64,000 nt of DNA from Natronoglomus mannanivorans (lineage in GTDB: Archaea; Halobacteriota; Halobacteria; Halobacteriales; Natrialbaceae), in contig JAOPKB010000008.1 in the NCBI GenBank assembly GCA_025517485.1, positions 1-64,000 of the forward strand. Reading direction: 5' to 3'. A program made the position numbers and the translations under genes. The notes beneath the pieces were generated by a model that saw only the letters and a list, made by a program, of their open reading frames with translations, was not told where the DNA came from and did not search any database. Shown piece after piece: positions 51,630-60,382 of this stretch; position 1 is the stretch's first letter; every line of letters starts with the position of its first letter.

Positions 51630-53120
51630 ATGCCACGTAAGTCACACGTAACGGACAGTCAGTCGAACCGAGATCGAGGCGAGAGCCGCCGGCGGTCACA
51701 GACCCCGAACAGACGCCAGTTCCTTCGGGGCGCTGCCGGAGCAGCGGCGGTCACGGCCGGGTTCGGACTCTCGAGCGGTGTGAGTGGGGCCGCGGTCGGA
51801 AGCGATCCAGAGTACGACGTCGTCCTCGACATCGTCGACGACCTCGGTGCCGACCCGACCGGCGAGGAGCCGATCAACGACGCGCTCGCCGAGGCTGTCG
51901 AGTACGATAGCGTCAAGGTGGTCTTCCCGGACGGCGAGTACCTGATCGAGAACGGGCCCGGCGGGGACGGGTTCGCCCGCTGGGACTTCGGAACCGGCGA
52001 GGAAGAAGGACGCGTCGGCGACCTCGCCCTCGTCGGCGACGGGAACGTCACGCTCACGCCACCCGACGGCGGGCGACACAACGTCCTCACCCTCTGGGGC
52101 CGGGACCTCCGAATCGAGAACTTCACGGTAGATCAGACCGCCCACGACACCTCGACCGGCATCACGGCCGTCGCCGAGGACAGGCTCCTCGTCCGCGACG
52201 TCCACTACGACGGCAAGGTGACGGGTGACTACGTCGAAGTCCCCGCTCCGGGCGACGAGCGCATTCCCGACGACCCGCATTGTCTCATCCCCGGGATTCT
52301 CGAGGAGGACGGGACGGGCCTGATCGAGAACGTCCGCGCGCCGGACGGCGTCGAATCGTACAGCCGAAAGGGAGCGGTCTGGGTCAACTTCCTGCACGCG
52401 GGGGATCTTCTCTTCAATCGCTGCGAGTTCTCGAACTTCTCGGACAACGCGATCTACGGCTCGCCGCCGGGTCAGGGACCGCCACTAGGTGGTGGTGGGA
52501 GCGTCCGCGTCGAGAACTGCTACTTCGAGAACAACAACGTTTCCGCGATCCGTCTGGGAACCCCCGGCAGCTACGCGAAAAACTGTACGGTCGTCACCGA
52601 GGCTGGCGAGATTCCGGCGACGCCGTGGGGAGCGATCACGAGTCGCGCCGGCTGGGTCTGGTACGAGTTCGACGGCTCCTTCGAGAACGTCGACGTCGTT
52701 CACGACCACCCCGCAGGACAGGGCATCCTCGACCACAGCGACGGAACGCAAGACGTGGCCCTCGAGGTGAAAAACTGCCGATTCGAGCTGAACAACGACG
52801 GTGCGACCGCCATCCGGTTCGCCGATCCGGGCGTCGAGCGCCTCTCGGCGAAGAACGTGAGCGTCACCGGCGACGCGGCCGACGGAACCGCGCTGGTCCT
52901 CGGCAACGCCGAGATCGACGTGAAGAACTGCTGTGTCTCTCAAACCGGCGAAAACAGAGACGGGATCAGTCTCACGAACGCGACCGGCTCGATTCGAAAC
53001 GCCAGCATCGACGTCACCGGCCAGGCAATCGTCGCGGACGACGACAGCGACGTGACCGTTCGCAACCTCCACGAACGCGGGAACTGTCCGTCGGCTCGGT
53101 CACAGCATTCGCTGCAATAG
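51630..53120 (+). CDS. Tat-exported right-handed beta-helix protein (pectate-lyase-like), paralog 2
   Basis: 496 residues from ATG 51630. The Tat signal is PNRRQFLRGAAGAAAVTAGF. VLDIVDDLGADPTGEEPIND opens the helix domain. The rung motif SVRVENCYFENNNVSAIRLG and TPGSYAKNCTVV, and the region DVALEVKNCRFELNNDGATA, match paralog 1 nearly word for word, while the N-terminal 60 residues and some loops differ. An insert around residues 190-215 (GDYVEVPAPGDERIPDDPHC) is unique to this copy. Probably a secreted glycan-degrading or -binding protein. Confidence 0.85.
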   Translation: MPRKSHVTDSQSNRDRGESRRRSQTPNRRQFLRGAAGAAAVTAGFGLSSGVSGAAVGSDPEYDVVLDIVDDLGADPTGEEPINDALAEAVEYDSVKVVFPDGEYLIENGPGGDGFARWDFGTGEEEGRVGDLALVGDGNVTLTPPDGGRHNVLTLWGRDLRIENFTVDQTAHDTSTGITAVAEDRLLVRDVHYDGKVTGDYVEVPAPGDERIPDDPHCLIPGILEEDGTGLIENVRAPDGVESYSRKGAVWVNFLHAGDLLFNRCEFSNFSDNAIYGSPPGQGPPLGGGGSVRVENCYFENNNVSAIRLGTPGSYAKNCTVVTEAGEIPATPWGAITSRAGWVWYEFDGSFENVDVVHDHPAGQGILDHSDGTQDVALEVKNCRFELNNDGATAIRFADPGVERLSAKNVSVTGDAADGTALVLGNAEIDVKNCCVSQTGENRDGISLTNATGSIRNASIDVTGQAIVADDDSDVTVRNLHERGNCPSARSQHSLQ

Positions 53121-53163
53121 CGACGAGGGTTGTCGGAGCCGTCGGTTCGGTCCTCGAGTGCTC

Positions 53164-53182
53164 GTTTTCCGTTTTCCGTTTC
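53164..53182 (+). terminator. T-rich terminator after beta-helix gene 2
   Basis: GTTTTCCGTTTTCCGTTTC lies between the convergent beta-helix and arylsulfotransferase-like genes. Confidence 0.4.
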
Positions 53183-53207
53183 GCTCTCCGCTCTCCTCGA
53201 CCCCAAT

Positions 53208-54302
53208 TTAGATCGACTCGAGCAACGGCTCGACGTACTCGGGCGAGTAGCGCTGACACCGGTAGATGTTCCCCATCGACCCCTCCTCGCCGAACGGGCT
53301 GACGAAGTCCCAGACGATCTCGCCGTCGGGCGTGACCTCGAAACAGCGGGCCTTCCAGCCCTCGCAGATCAGCGTGTTGCCGTTGGGGAGGCGTCGAGCG
53401 CCGGCGATGTAGATGCTGAAGAAGTCCTCTTTCGGCGAGCCGGTGTACTCCCAGACGATCTCCTCGGTCAACGGGTCGAGCTCGAGCACGCGCGACCAGC
53501 CGCGTTCGGTCCCGTTGTCGAAGATCAGGAGGTTGCCGTTCTCGAGGACGTGCGGGAGGTGCTGGCCGTCGAGTTCGCCCGGTCCCCACGCCCAGACGAT
53601 CTCGCCGCTGGGGTAGTCGATGACGCCGACGACGTCGATGCTCCGGTAGGAGAAGACGATGTTTCCCGGTTCGAACCGGACCGGGCCGCCGTCCTCGCGC
53701 TCCGTCTGGGCGGTCTCGTTCGGCGGGATCAGCTGGAGGGTGTTGTTGTGTGCCCAGTCGAACCCGAACTCGCTCTCGATCCGCTCTTCGACGTACGCCC
53801 AGTCCTCGGCGGAGAGCTGTTCGCGGAGATCGTCGTAGTGGTCCTCGCCGCGCCACTCCCAGTGGAGGTTCTTCTCGCGGTCGATTTCGACGATGTAGGG
53901 GTTTCGGATCAGTTCGGGGCCGATCTCGGGGACCATGTGGTCGTCGATCGTGTGCAACAACAGGTTCCCGTCGTCTTTGATCTGGAAGTCGTGATCGATC
54001 CGGCAGTGGTAGGACCAGACGACCTCGCTCGCGGGATCGAGTTCGCGAACCCCGGCCTCCATGATGTCGGATCGGTCTCGAGTCGGGTAGAGGAGGTTCC
54101 CGTCGGGAAGCAGGTGACAGAACGACTGGACGGCGGTGTCGGTCTCCCACCGGTGGACGGGTTCGCCCTCCATGTCGATCAGGTATATCTTCCCCTTCCC
54201 GTCGGGTGCGTCTTCCGGAAACTGGTACGTTTCTGCGAGGAGTGTGTACCCCTCGTAACTTCGCTCCGGATCGTAGACGGTGACGCCTGCTGTCGCTGTC
54301 AT
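53208..54302 (-). CDS. Arylsulfotransferase-like beta-propeller protein
   Basis: 364 residues from ATG 54302; the frame running further upstream is not supported. A series of WD/PQQ-like blades with SxxCHLLPDGNLLYPTR, HDFQIKDDGNLLLHTIDDHM, HLPHVLENGNLLIFDNG and RRLPNGNTLICEG. The DGN-LL / N-G-NTL blade pattern and the EVVWSYH/EIVWAWG ends resemble the arylsulfotransferase (ASST-type) family. There is no signal peptide. Whether it moves sulfate, or is an inactive sugar-binding propeller, cannot be told. Adjacent sulfatase genes make sulfate chemistry plausible. Confidence 0.75.
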   Translation of the reverse strand: MTATAGVTVYDPERSYEGYTLLAETYQFPEDAPDGKGKIYLIDMEGEPVHRWETDTAVQSFCHLLPDGNLLYPTRDRSDIMEAGVRELDPASEVVWSYHCRIDHDFQIKDDGNLLLHTIDDHMVPEIGPELIRNPYIVEIDREKNLHWEWRGEDHYDDLREQLSAEDWAYVEERIESEFGFDWAHNNTLQLIPPNETAQTEREDGGPVRFEPGNIVFSYRSIDVVGVIDYPSGEIVWAWGPGELDGQHLPHVLENGNLLIFDNGTERGWSRVLELDPLTEEIVWEYTGSPKEDFFSIYIAGARRLPNGNTLICEGWKARCFEVTPDGEIVWDFVSPFGEEGSMGNIYRCQRYSPEYVEPLLESI

Positions 54303-54509
54303 AGTGTGTCGATCGTTCACACCTTTCAGTGCGAGCCAATTAACTCTAGTTCTCCGCGGTTGATGGGTCTGCGTACCGTCTGTGGGTGCCAGCTCGAGGA
54401 CGGGTTCGAGAACGGGAGAGAGCTCGAAAAACCGGATCGAGACCAACCCGCTCACACACCGCCGGAGGCGCAACGGTTAATTCCCTCGCCCCGAAACTCT
54501 GCACCGACC

Positions 54510-55352
54510 ATGTCAACGGCTGCCATCGACGACCTAGCCGACGGACCGATCAACGTCCTCGTCATCGGCGCGCACATCGACGACTGCGACATCAAAACCG
54601 GCGGAACCGCAAAGAAGTGGGCCGACCGCGGCGACAATGTCAAATTCGTCTCGCTGACCAACGGCGAGGCCGGCCACCACGAGATCGGCGGCCTCGAGCT
54701 CACGCGCACCCGTCGCGCCGAAGGCCAGGCCGCGGCGGATCAGATCGGCATCGAGTTCGAGTCGCTCGACATCATCGAGGGGAAACTCGAGCCGACCATC
54801 GAGAACCGAAACAAGGTGATCCGGTTGATCCGCGAGTACGAACCCGACCTCGTGCTCTGTCACCGACCTAACGATTACCACCCGGACCACCGCTACGGCT
54901 CCGACCTCGTCCAAGACGCCGCCTACATGGTGACCGTGCCCGCGATCTGTCCGGACACGCCCCACCTCGATTACAACCCGATCATCTGCTACATGCACGA
55001 CGACTTCCAGAAACCGTACCCGCTCGAGCCCGACGTCGCCGTCGACATCGACGACGTGATCGAGTCGAAGTTCGACATGCTCCACCAGCACACCTCTCAG
55101 ATGTACGAGTGGCTGCCCTTCAACCAGAACATTCTCGACGAGGTGCCCGAGGACGAGGACGACCGCCGCGAGTGGCTCGTCGAGACCCGATCTGGCGACT
55201 TCGAGGCGGTCGCCGACCGGTTCCGAGACGGGCTGATCGACCGCTACGGCGAAGAACACGGCTCGGCGGTCCAGTACGCCGAGGCGTTCCAGGAGTGTGA
55301 GTACGGTGGGACGATGACGCCCGAACACGAGGAGCTGCTGTTTCCGTTCTAG
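54510..55352 (+). CDS. LmbE/PIG-L-family deacetylase (second copy)
   Basis: 280 residues from ATG 54510, supported by GGTTAATTC about 30 bases upstream. Zinc motif VIGAHIDDCDIKTGGTAKKW (AHxDD instead of AHPDD), LTNGEAGHHEIGG and the second His in RPNDYHPDHRYGSDLV. Larger than the first copy owing to a C-terminal ~60-residue helical extension (EEHGSAVQYAEAFQECEYGG). Likely an N-deacetylase for a sugar or glycoconjugate. It is followed by beta-helix gene 3 after 117 bases. Confidence 0.9.
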   Translation: MSTAAIDDLADGPINVLVIGAHIDDCDIKTGGTAKKWADRGDNVKFVSLTNGEAGHHEIGGLELTRTRRAEGQAAADQIGIEFESLDIIEGKLEPTIENRNKVIRLIREYEPDLVLCHRPNDYHPDHRYGSDLVQDAAYMVTVPAICPDTPHLDYNPIICYMHDDFQKPYPLEPDVAVDIDDVIESKFDMLHQHTSQMYEWLPFNQNILDEVPEDEDDRREWLVETRSGDFEAVADRFRDGLIDRYGEEHGSAVQYAEAFQECEYGGTMTPEHEELLFPF

Positions 55353-55412
55353 GGCTTCTCGCTCCGGCCGGCGCACCCGAGTTCCGTCACACGCGAAGAC
55401 ACTCACTCGAGC

Positions 55413-55420
55413 GGTTATTT
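55413..55420 (+). promoter_or_regulatory. TATA-like element of beta-helix gene 3
   Basis: GGTTATTT is about 55 bases before the ATG at 55470, giving a short leader. A second AT-rich element, GTTGATAA, lies at 55434-55441. Confidence 0.4.
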
Positions 55421-55469
55421 TCGACAACAGCAAGTTGATAACAGGTGGCTGTGTCCGCCCGCCCAGATC

Positions 55470-57002
55470 ATGACTCGAGGGCCAGACGGACGACCGAACG
55501 ATGCGGACCGGGGAGCTAGTGCTAGTGCTGATCTCAGTGCCGGCGCTGATGTCGATGCTGATGCTGATTCTGATACTGGTGCCGACGCTGATGTTCGGAA
55601 CAACCCGCGTTCGACGATCGGGCCGACCAGACGCGGATTCCTCCGCGCGACGGCCGGAACCGCCGCGGCGGTCGCGGGGTTCTCGGCCGTTACGGCGGCA
55701 ACGCCCGCGGACGAGTACCGCTCCGTCGTCGATCTCGTCGACGACTTCGGCGCGGACGACACCGGCGAGGCACCGATCGACGACGCGCTCGCCGAGGCCG
55801 TCGCGCTCGACGACGTTCGAATCGACCTTCCGGAGGGGACCTACTGGATCGCCGACGAGGGGTTCGAACGGTGGCGATTCGGGGAGGGCGCAGAAAGCGA
55901 GGAGGTGTCGAACGTCGCACTCGTCGGTCACGGCGACGTCACTCTCCGCCCGACGCAGGGGACCCACGAACCGATCCTGACGTTGTGGGGCGAGCGGGTT
56001 CGCCTCGAGAACGTCCGCATCGACCAGACCGGCCACCACACCTCGACCGGCGTGTCCGTCGTCGCCGAGGAAGAGCTCGTCGTCCGCGACGTCGCCGTCG
56101 ATGGCGTCGGTGACGGCCCGGCGGAACCGGTCGATTCGCCCGCCGAGGCCCTCGAGGGGGCGGCGGCGATCATCGTCGGCGCGCTCGATTCCGACGGGAC
56201 GGCCCGCGTCTCGAACGTTCAGGCCCCCGACGGGAGTATTCCCTACCACCGAAAGGTCGGCTGCTGGGTGAACGAACTCCACGAGGGCGACCTCCTGATC
56301 GAGGAGTCAACGTTCTCGCAGTTCTCGGACAACGGCATCTACGGCTCTGGGCCGGGCCCCGGCGACGGGAGCGTCCGCGTCGAACACTGTACCTTCCGGA
56401 ACAACAACGTCTCGGCGATCCGGCTCGGGACCGCGGGCAGCTACGCGAAACACTGCACGGTCGTCATCGAACGGGACGAAGTGCCGGTGCTCCCGTGGGG
56501 CGGCCTCGCCAGCCGCGCCGTCTGGCTCTGGTACGACTTCGACGGCTACCTGCAGGACATCGACGTCACCTGTGACCATCCCCGTGGGATGGGGGTCTAC
56601 ACCGACCAGAGTCAGGCTGGCCCGATCACCGTCGAGGACTGCCGCTTCGAGTTCGACGCGGACGGCTCGGACGTCGTTCGCGTCCACGCCGCCGAGGGCC
56701 TGCTCACCCTCGAGAACGTCTCCATCGTCGGCGACGCGGGTGACGGTCCGGCGGTCACCGTCACGGGCCGTGACGTCGCCATCGAGAACCTCTGTCTTCG
56801 CCAGACTGGCGCGAACAGGGACGGCCTCCACCTCACCGGTGTCGCCGGCACGGTCGACGACGCGTCGATCGACGTCTCCGGCACGCGAATCGTCGCCGAC
56901 GGCGACGTGACGGTCGGGTCGCTCGGTGATGGTGGTGATGGCAGTGAGGGCGGGTGTTCGTCGCTTCCGGCGCGTTCCTCGAGTTCGTCGCGTTCGAACT
57001 GA
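55470..57002 (+). CDS. Tat-exported right-handed beta-helix protein (pectate-lyase-like), paralog 3
   Basis: 510 residues. An N-terminal region of Ala/Asp repeats (SAGADVDADADSDTGADADV) precedes the Tat motif TRRGFLRATAGTAAAVAGFS; the unusually long pre-Tat stretch may mean the start is downstream. VVDLVDDFGADDTGEAPIDD opens the beta-helix. SVRVEHCTFRNNNVSAIRLG and TAGSYAKHCTVV are the shared rung motif, but this copy is the most divergent of the three. Presumed extracellular glycan-processing. Confidence 0.83.
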   Translation: MTRGPDGRPNDADRGASASADLSAGADVDADADSDTGADADVRNNPRSTIGPTRRGFLRATAGTAAAVAGFSAVTAATPADEYRSVVDLVDDFGADDTGEAPIDDALAEAVALDDVRIDLPEGTYWIADEGFERWRFGEGAESEEVSNVALVGHGDVTLRPTQGTHEPILTLWGERVRLENVRIDQTGHHTSTGVSVVAEEELVVRDVAVDGVGDGPAEPVDSPAEALEGAAAIIVGALDSDGTARVSNVQAPDGSIPYHRKVGCWVNELHEGDLLIEESTFSQFSDNGIYGSGPGPGDGSVRVEHCTFRNNNVSAIRLGTAGSYAKHCTVVIERDEVPVLPWGGLASRAVWLWYDFDGYLQDIDVTCDHPRGMGVYTDQSQAGPITVEDCRFEFDADGSDVVRVHAAEGLLTLENVSIVGDAGDGPAVTVTGRDVAIENLCLRQTGANRDGLHLTGVAGTVDDASIDVSGTRIVADGDVTVGSLGDGGDGSEGGCSSLPARSSSSSRSN

Positions 57003-57006
57003 GGCG

Positions 57007-57011
57007 TTTTT
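57007..57011 (+). terminator. T-run after beta-helix gene 3
   Basis: T5 in GCGTTTTTCGTC, four bases after the stop codon. Confidence 0.35.
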
Positions 57012-57164
57012 CGTCTGTGGGGCGTGGCCGGTCGGTCGATGTCTTCGTCTTCGCCTTCGTCTTCGGACTCGTACTCGTGCCTGTCCCTCCGTTCGCACAC
57101 CGACTCTCACAGTATCGTCTCCTCTCGTCTCTTTTCGTCTCCAATCGGGCGACACCGACCGCCG

Positions 57165-57983
57165 TTAGCTCTCCTGTCCCTCTCCACCTACCTTCTCACT
57201 CTCCGCTTCGAGAACCGCTCTCGCTTCTGGACACCACCAGCAGTCCGGATCGTCACACAGCAGTGCTCCGGGCTTTTTCTTGACGAGTTCGTACGCGACA
57301 CGGAGGATGTCCTCGCCGTCCATCAACTGGGCTGGTGCCTGGCCGACGTTGCCGTGCGTGAGGAGATCGGCTCGCTCGGCGACCGGCTCGAGGACCGGGA
57401 ACCCGCGGCCACAGCCGACGCGGGAGACGTCGACGGTCGTCGCAGTACCGTCGTCGCCGAGTACCTGTACTTCCTTCGTCCCCGTCCGGTAGGGGAGGCT
57501 GGCGAGCGCTTCGGCGACGTGAATCGAGGAGTTTCGGTCGTGGCCGACGCCGAGAAGGAGGATCTGGCCGCCGTGCTTTGCGAGTCGGTGGAGCGGACTG
57601 TTCCGTCCGAGCGAGCGATCGTACGCGTGATTTCTGGTGAGCGACGACGCGGACGGACCGATGGCGGCGACGGAGTGAGTGGGATGTTCGCTCCGGACCG
57701 CGTCTTCTCGCGTCCGCAGCGCCTCCGTTATCGCACCCGTCTGAGACGGCGTCTGCTCGGGATCGAACGGCTCCTCTTCGGCGAGTCCGGAGGTGAACGT
57801 CGGCGCGACGACGGTTCCCTTGTCGCCGGCGACGTCGAGCAAAGCGTCGACGACTGTCTCCGCGCCCCCCTCGACCCGGCCGAGACTCGAGAGCGACCCG
57901 TGAACGACGAGTTCGTCGCCGGACTTGAGCCCGAGAGCCCGGAGATCCATCGTGAGGCCCGCCCGCGTGATGTGGTCGGTCAT
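57165..57983 (-). CDS. AAC(3)-family N-acetyltransferase-like protein
   Basis: 272 residues: LKSGDELVVHGSLSSLGRVE, GTVVAPTFTSGLAE, RTREDAVRSEHPTHSVAAIG and GQILLLGVGHDRNSSIHVAE, all typical of the aminoglycoside 3-N-acetyltransferase fold. The C-terminus has a Cys-rich tail (CDDPDCWWCPEAR). TATA-like CTATACGAT near 58004 supports the start. Beyond antibiotic enzymes, this fold acetylates sugar amines. In the island it more plausibly modifies an amino sugar than confers resistance. Confidence 0.85.
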   Translation of the reverse strand: MTDHITRAGLTMDLRALGLKSGDELVVHGSLSSLGRVEGGAETVVDALLDVAGDKGTVVAPTFTSGLAEEEPFDPEQTPSQTGAITEALRTREDAVRSEHPTHSVAAIGPSASSLTRNHAYDRSLGRNSPLHRLAKHGGQILLLGVGHDRNSSIHVAEALASLPYRTGTKEVQVLGDDGTATTVDVSRVGCGRGFPVLEPVAERADLLTHGNVGQAPAQLMDGEDILRVAYELVKKKPGALLCDDPDCWWCPEARAVLEAESEKVGGEGQES

Positions 57984-58142
57984 TACTGGGTATTTTCTCT
58001 CGTATCGTATAGGAGTACCGCTGTTCGTGGACTGTGATCAGCCTTCGGCCTCTGGACGCTGGATGCTAGACGCTCGACGAACGTCGAAACCCACGAGGTC
58101 CGAGAACGGAGACGACGATCGACGTGGAGAATCCCCGCTGTC

Positions 58143-59351
58143 TCACTCGAGGTACGAGCGCACGCGTTCGACGACGTACTCGGCTTCCTCGTCGGTGAGA
58201 CACATCGGATTCACGGTGAACGCTGACTCGTGGAGGTGGTCCGGGCCGACGAACACGCGCGGGTCCTCCCGTCGCAACTCGCCGACGAGCGTTTCGGCGT
58301 CGATACCGGCGACCTCGGCGTCGAGACGGACGAACACCTCCGGTGCGACGGCAGTCTTCTCTCCTTCCGTCACGGTGATCGAGAGGCTCGACTCCTCGCG
58401 AAATCCGTCCGCCATCAGTTCGGCGCGGTCGGCCCACTCGTCGGCCAGCGCGTCGTGGTCCTCATCGACGAACAACTCGAGAGCACGGATGATTCCAGCG
58501 AGTTCTTCCTTGCCGACCTTGAGCGGCCGGCCGATTCCCTGGCGGGGGACGCCGCCGAAGCGCTCCAAGTCGATCAGGTCCGCTGGGGGTTCCCAGACTT
58601 CCTCGGCGACGTGCATATCGAGGTGTTGCATGGCCGCGGACTCGATGTACTCGCGCTTGCCGGCGAGGATACCGGTCGACTGGGGTCCACGAATTGCTTT
58701 CCCGCCGCTGTAGACGACGAGGTCCGCTCCCTCCTCGACGAACCGCGTGAGGTTTCGCTTGGGTGGCAGTTCGGCGGCGGCGTCGACGATCACTGGCACG
58801 TCGTGGGCGTGGGCGACGTCACAGACGTCGCTCAGCTCCGGCTGTGAGTACGATTTCTGCATGTAGCCGATCGCGGCCGTGTCCTCGGTGATCGCGTCCT
58901 CGATCTCCCACAGCTCCGTGTTCGTCGACCCGGTTCCAAGGTGGTTGTCGTTGTTTCCGACGTCGACGATCTCGGCACCGGCGAGGCGCAACGCGTGGTC
59001 GTAGCCGTTACGGTGGGTCCGCGGCATGATGACCTCGTTCCCCCCGTCGGCGTGGGGCAGGCGGTTCATCCTCCCGAGGTCGTCGCCCGCGATACAGGCG
59101 GCCGTTCCGAGGGCGAGACACGCGGCCGCCCCGCTGGCGACGTAGCCGGCCTCGGCGCCCGTCACCTCCGAGATGAGTTCGCTCGCGCGGGCCTCGAGAT
59201 CGGAGATACGGACGAACGACTCCGCCGCTCGAGACATCGCCTCGACGGCTTCGGGGCGGATGAGACTCCCCCCGATTCGAGTTTTCGTACTCGCGGCGTT
59301 GACGACGGTCGGCACACCGAGTTCGTCGTAGATCGACGGCTTCTCAGACAT
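58143..59351 (-). CDS. SelA/DgaE-like PLP enzyme
   Basis: A 402-residue fold-type I PLP protein: YDELGVPTVVNAASTKTRIG, YVASGAAACLALGTAACIAG, the Asp in DVPVIVDAAAELPPKRNLTR and the Schiff-base Lys in VVYSGGKAIRGPQSTGILAG. The group includes bacterial selenocysteine synthase SelA and D-glucosaminate-6-phosphate ammonia-lyase (DgaE-like). Archaea do not use SelA for selenocysteine, so a lyase acting on an amino sugar acid is the more likely role. Monocistronic or last gene of the 62274-to-58143 series. Confidence 0.87.
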   Translation of the reverse strand: MSEKPSIYDELGVPTVVNAASTKTRIGGSLIRPEAVEAMSRAAESFVRISDLEARASELISEVTGAEAGYVASGAAACLALGTAACIAGDDLGRMNRLPHADGGNEVIMPRTHRNGYDHALRLAGAEIVDVGNNDNHLGTGSTNTELWEIEDAITEDTAAIGYMQKSYSQPELSDVCDVAHAHDVPVIVDAAAELPPKRNLTRFVEEGADLVVYSGGKAIRGPQSTGILAGKREYIESAAMQHLDMHVAEEVWEPPADLIDLERFGGVPRQGIGRPLKVGKEELAGIIRALELFVDEDHDALADEWADRAELMADGFREESSLSITVTEGEKTAVAPEVFVRLDAEVAGIDAETLVGELRREDPRVFVGPDHLHESAFTVNPMCLTDEEAEYVVERVRSYLE

Positions 59352-59467
59352 GGGTACGGATCACGTGCAGTCTTTCGAGGGCCAGCGCATAAAGCATGCG
59401 ATGAGCGGTGTTCTCCCTTCGCCGTTCCTCCGCGAACTGCTGTCTGCGCTCGACCGCCTTCTCGCCG

Positions 59468-60370
59468 TCACCCGAGTTCGAAACCGGCCCCAGCCACGAC
59501 GTCGTCGCCGACGAGAAGCGGCGTCGGCTCCCGAGAGGCCATCCGTGTGAGCCGGCGTTGACGCACCAGTCCGGCTCTCTCCAGAAGGTCGCCGTCGCGT
59601 TCCGTTCGGAGGAGGTCGATCAGAACGTCGAGTTCGGCACCGTCGACGGATCCGACGGTCTCGGCGATGGCGGTGAGCATGGCGGCCGTCGCCGCTCGAG
59701 ACGACGCGACCACCGGCCCGACGTGACGGTGTTCGCGACCCGGTCGGACGAGGGCGTACCCCCGAATCTCGCTCCTCTCTTCGCCCTCGTCTCGAGCGAC
59801 GAACCCGGTCACGCCCTCCGTTCCGAGCAGGTGTCCGAGGAGGTCGCCCCGATCGACCCCACATGCTCGCCGATCGAGCGAGCAGATGGCGTCGATCTCG
59901 TCGGCACGCGCCGTCGTCATATCGACCGAACACGCCGTCGCGTCCTCGAGCGGCGTGTTTCCCGGGGCCTCGAGTCTGCCGCTCCACCGCTCGATGGGTG
60001 TGACGTCCACGAAGCCCTCGCGGCGATAGACCTCTCTGCCCGCGTCGGTCGCGTCGAGGCCGACGGCCGTCCCGCGCCGTTCGGCCAGTCCACGGACGTG
60101 CTCGAACATCTCGCTCCCGTAGCCGTTGCGGCGGTGGCGCTTTGCGACCAGAATCATCCCGATCCAGCTGACCGCCCCGCCGTAGGTCACCACCGTTCCG
60201 GTGGCGACCAGTTCCCCGCCGATCCAGCCGCCGAAACAGCCCTCGGGCGCGAGTGCGAGCAGTCGACGCCAGTCCTCACCCGTCTGGTTCCAGCCGGCCT
60301 GTGTCGAGAGTCTCGTCGCGTCCGGGACGTCGGTTTCGGCGAGCCGTCGGATCTCCATCGTCGCGGTCAT
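59468..60370 (-). CDS. GNAT-family N-acetyltransferase, two-domain
   Basis: 300 residues. N-terminal GNAT domain (MTATMEIRRLAETDVPDATR, acetyl-CoA loop KRHRRNGYGSEMFEHVRGLA) plus a C-terminal half (GYALVRPGREHRHVGPVVAS) similar to a second degenerate GNAT domain. It begins 12 bases after the stop of the hydroxyacid dehydrogenase gene upstream, so the two are one operon. The substrate is unknown; acetylation of an amine metabolite is the likely chemistry. Confidence 0.87.
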   Translation of the reverse strand: MTATMEIRRLAETDVPDATRLSTQAGWNQTGEDWRRLLALAPEGCFGGWIGGELVATGTVVTYGGAVSWIGMILVAKRHRRNGYGSEMFEHVRGLAERRGTAVGLDATDAGREVYRREGFVDVTPIERWSGRLEAPGNTPLEDATACSVDMTTARADEIDAICSLDRRACGVDRGDLLGHLLGTEGVTGFVARDEGEERSEIRGYALVRPGREHRHVGPVVASSRAATAAMLTAIAETVGSVDGAELDVLIDLLRTERDGDLLERAGLVRQRRLTRMASREPTPLLVGDDVVAGAGFELG

Positions 60371-60382
60371 CTCCGTCTCACC

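Noticed and set aside
57165..57983. AAC(3)-like gene as an antibiotic-resistance determinant
   Set aside because: Haloarchaea are naturally insensitive to aminoglycosides and the gene sits among sugar catabolic genes. A metabolic acetylation role is more plausible.
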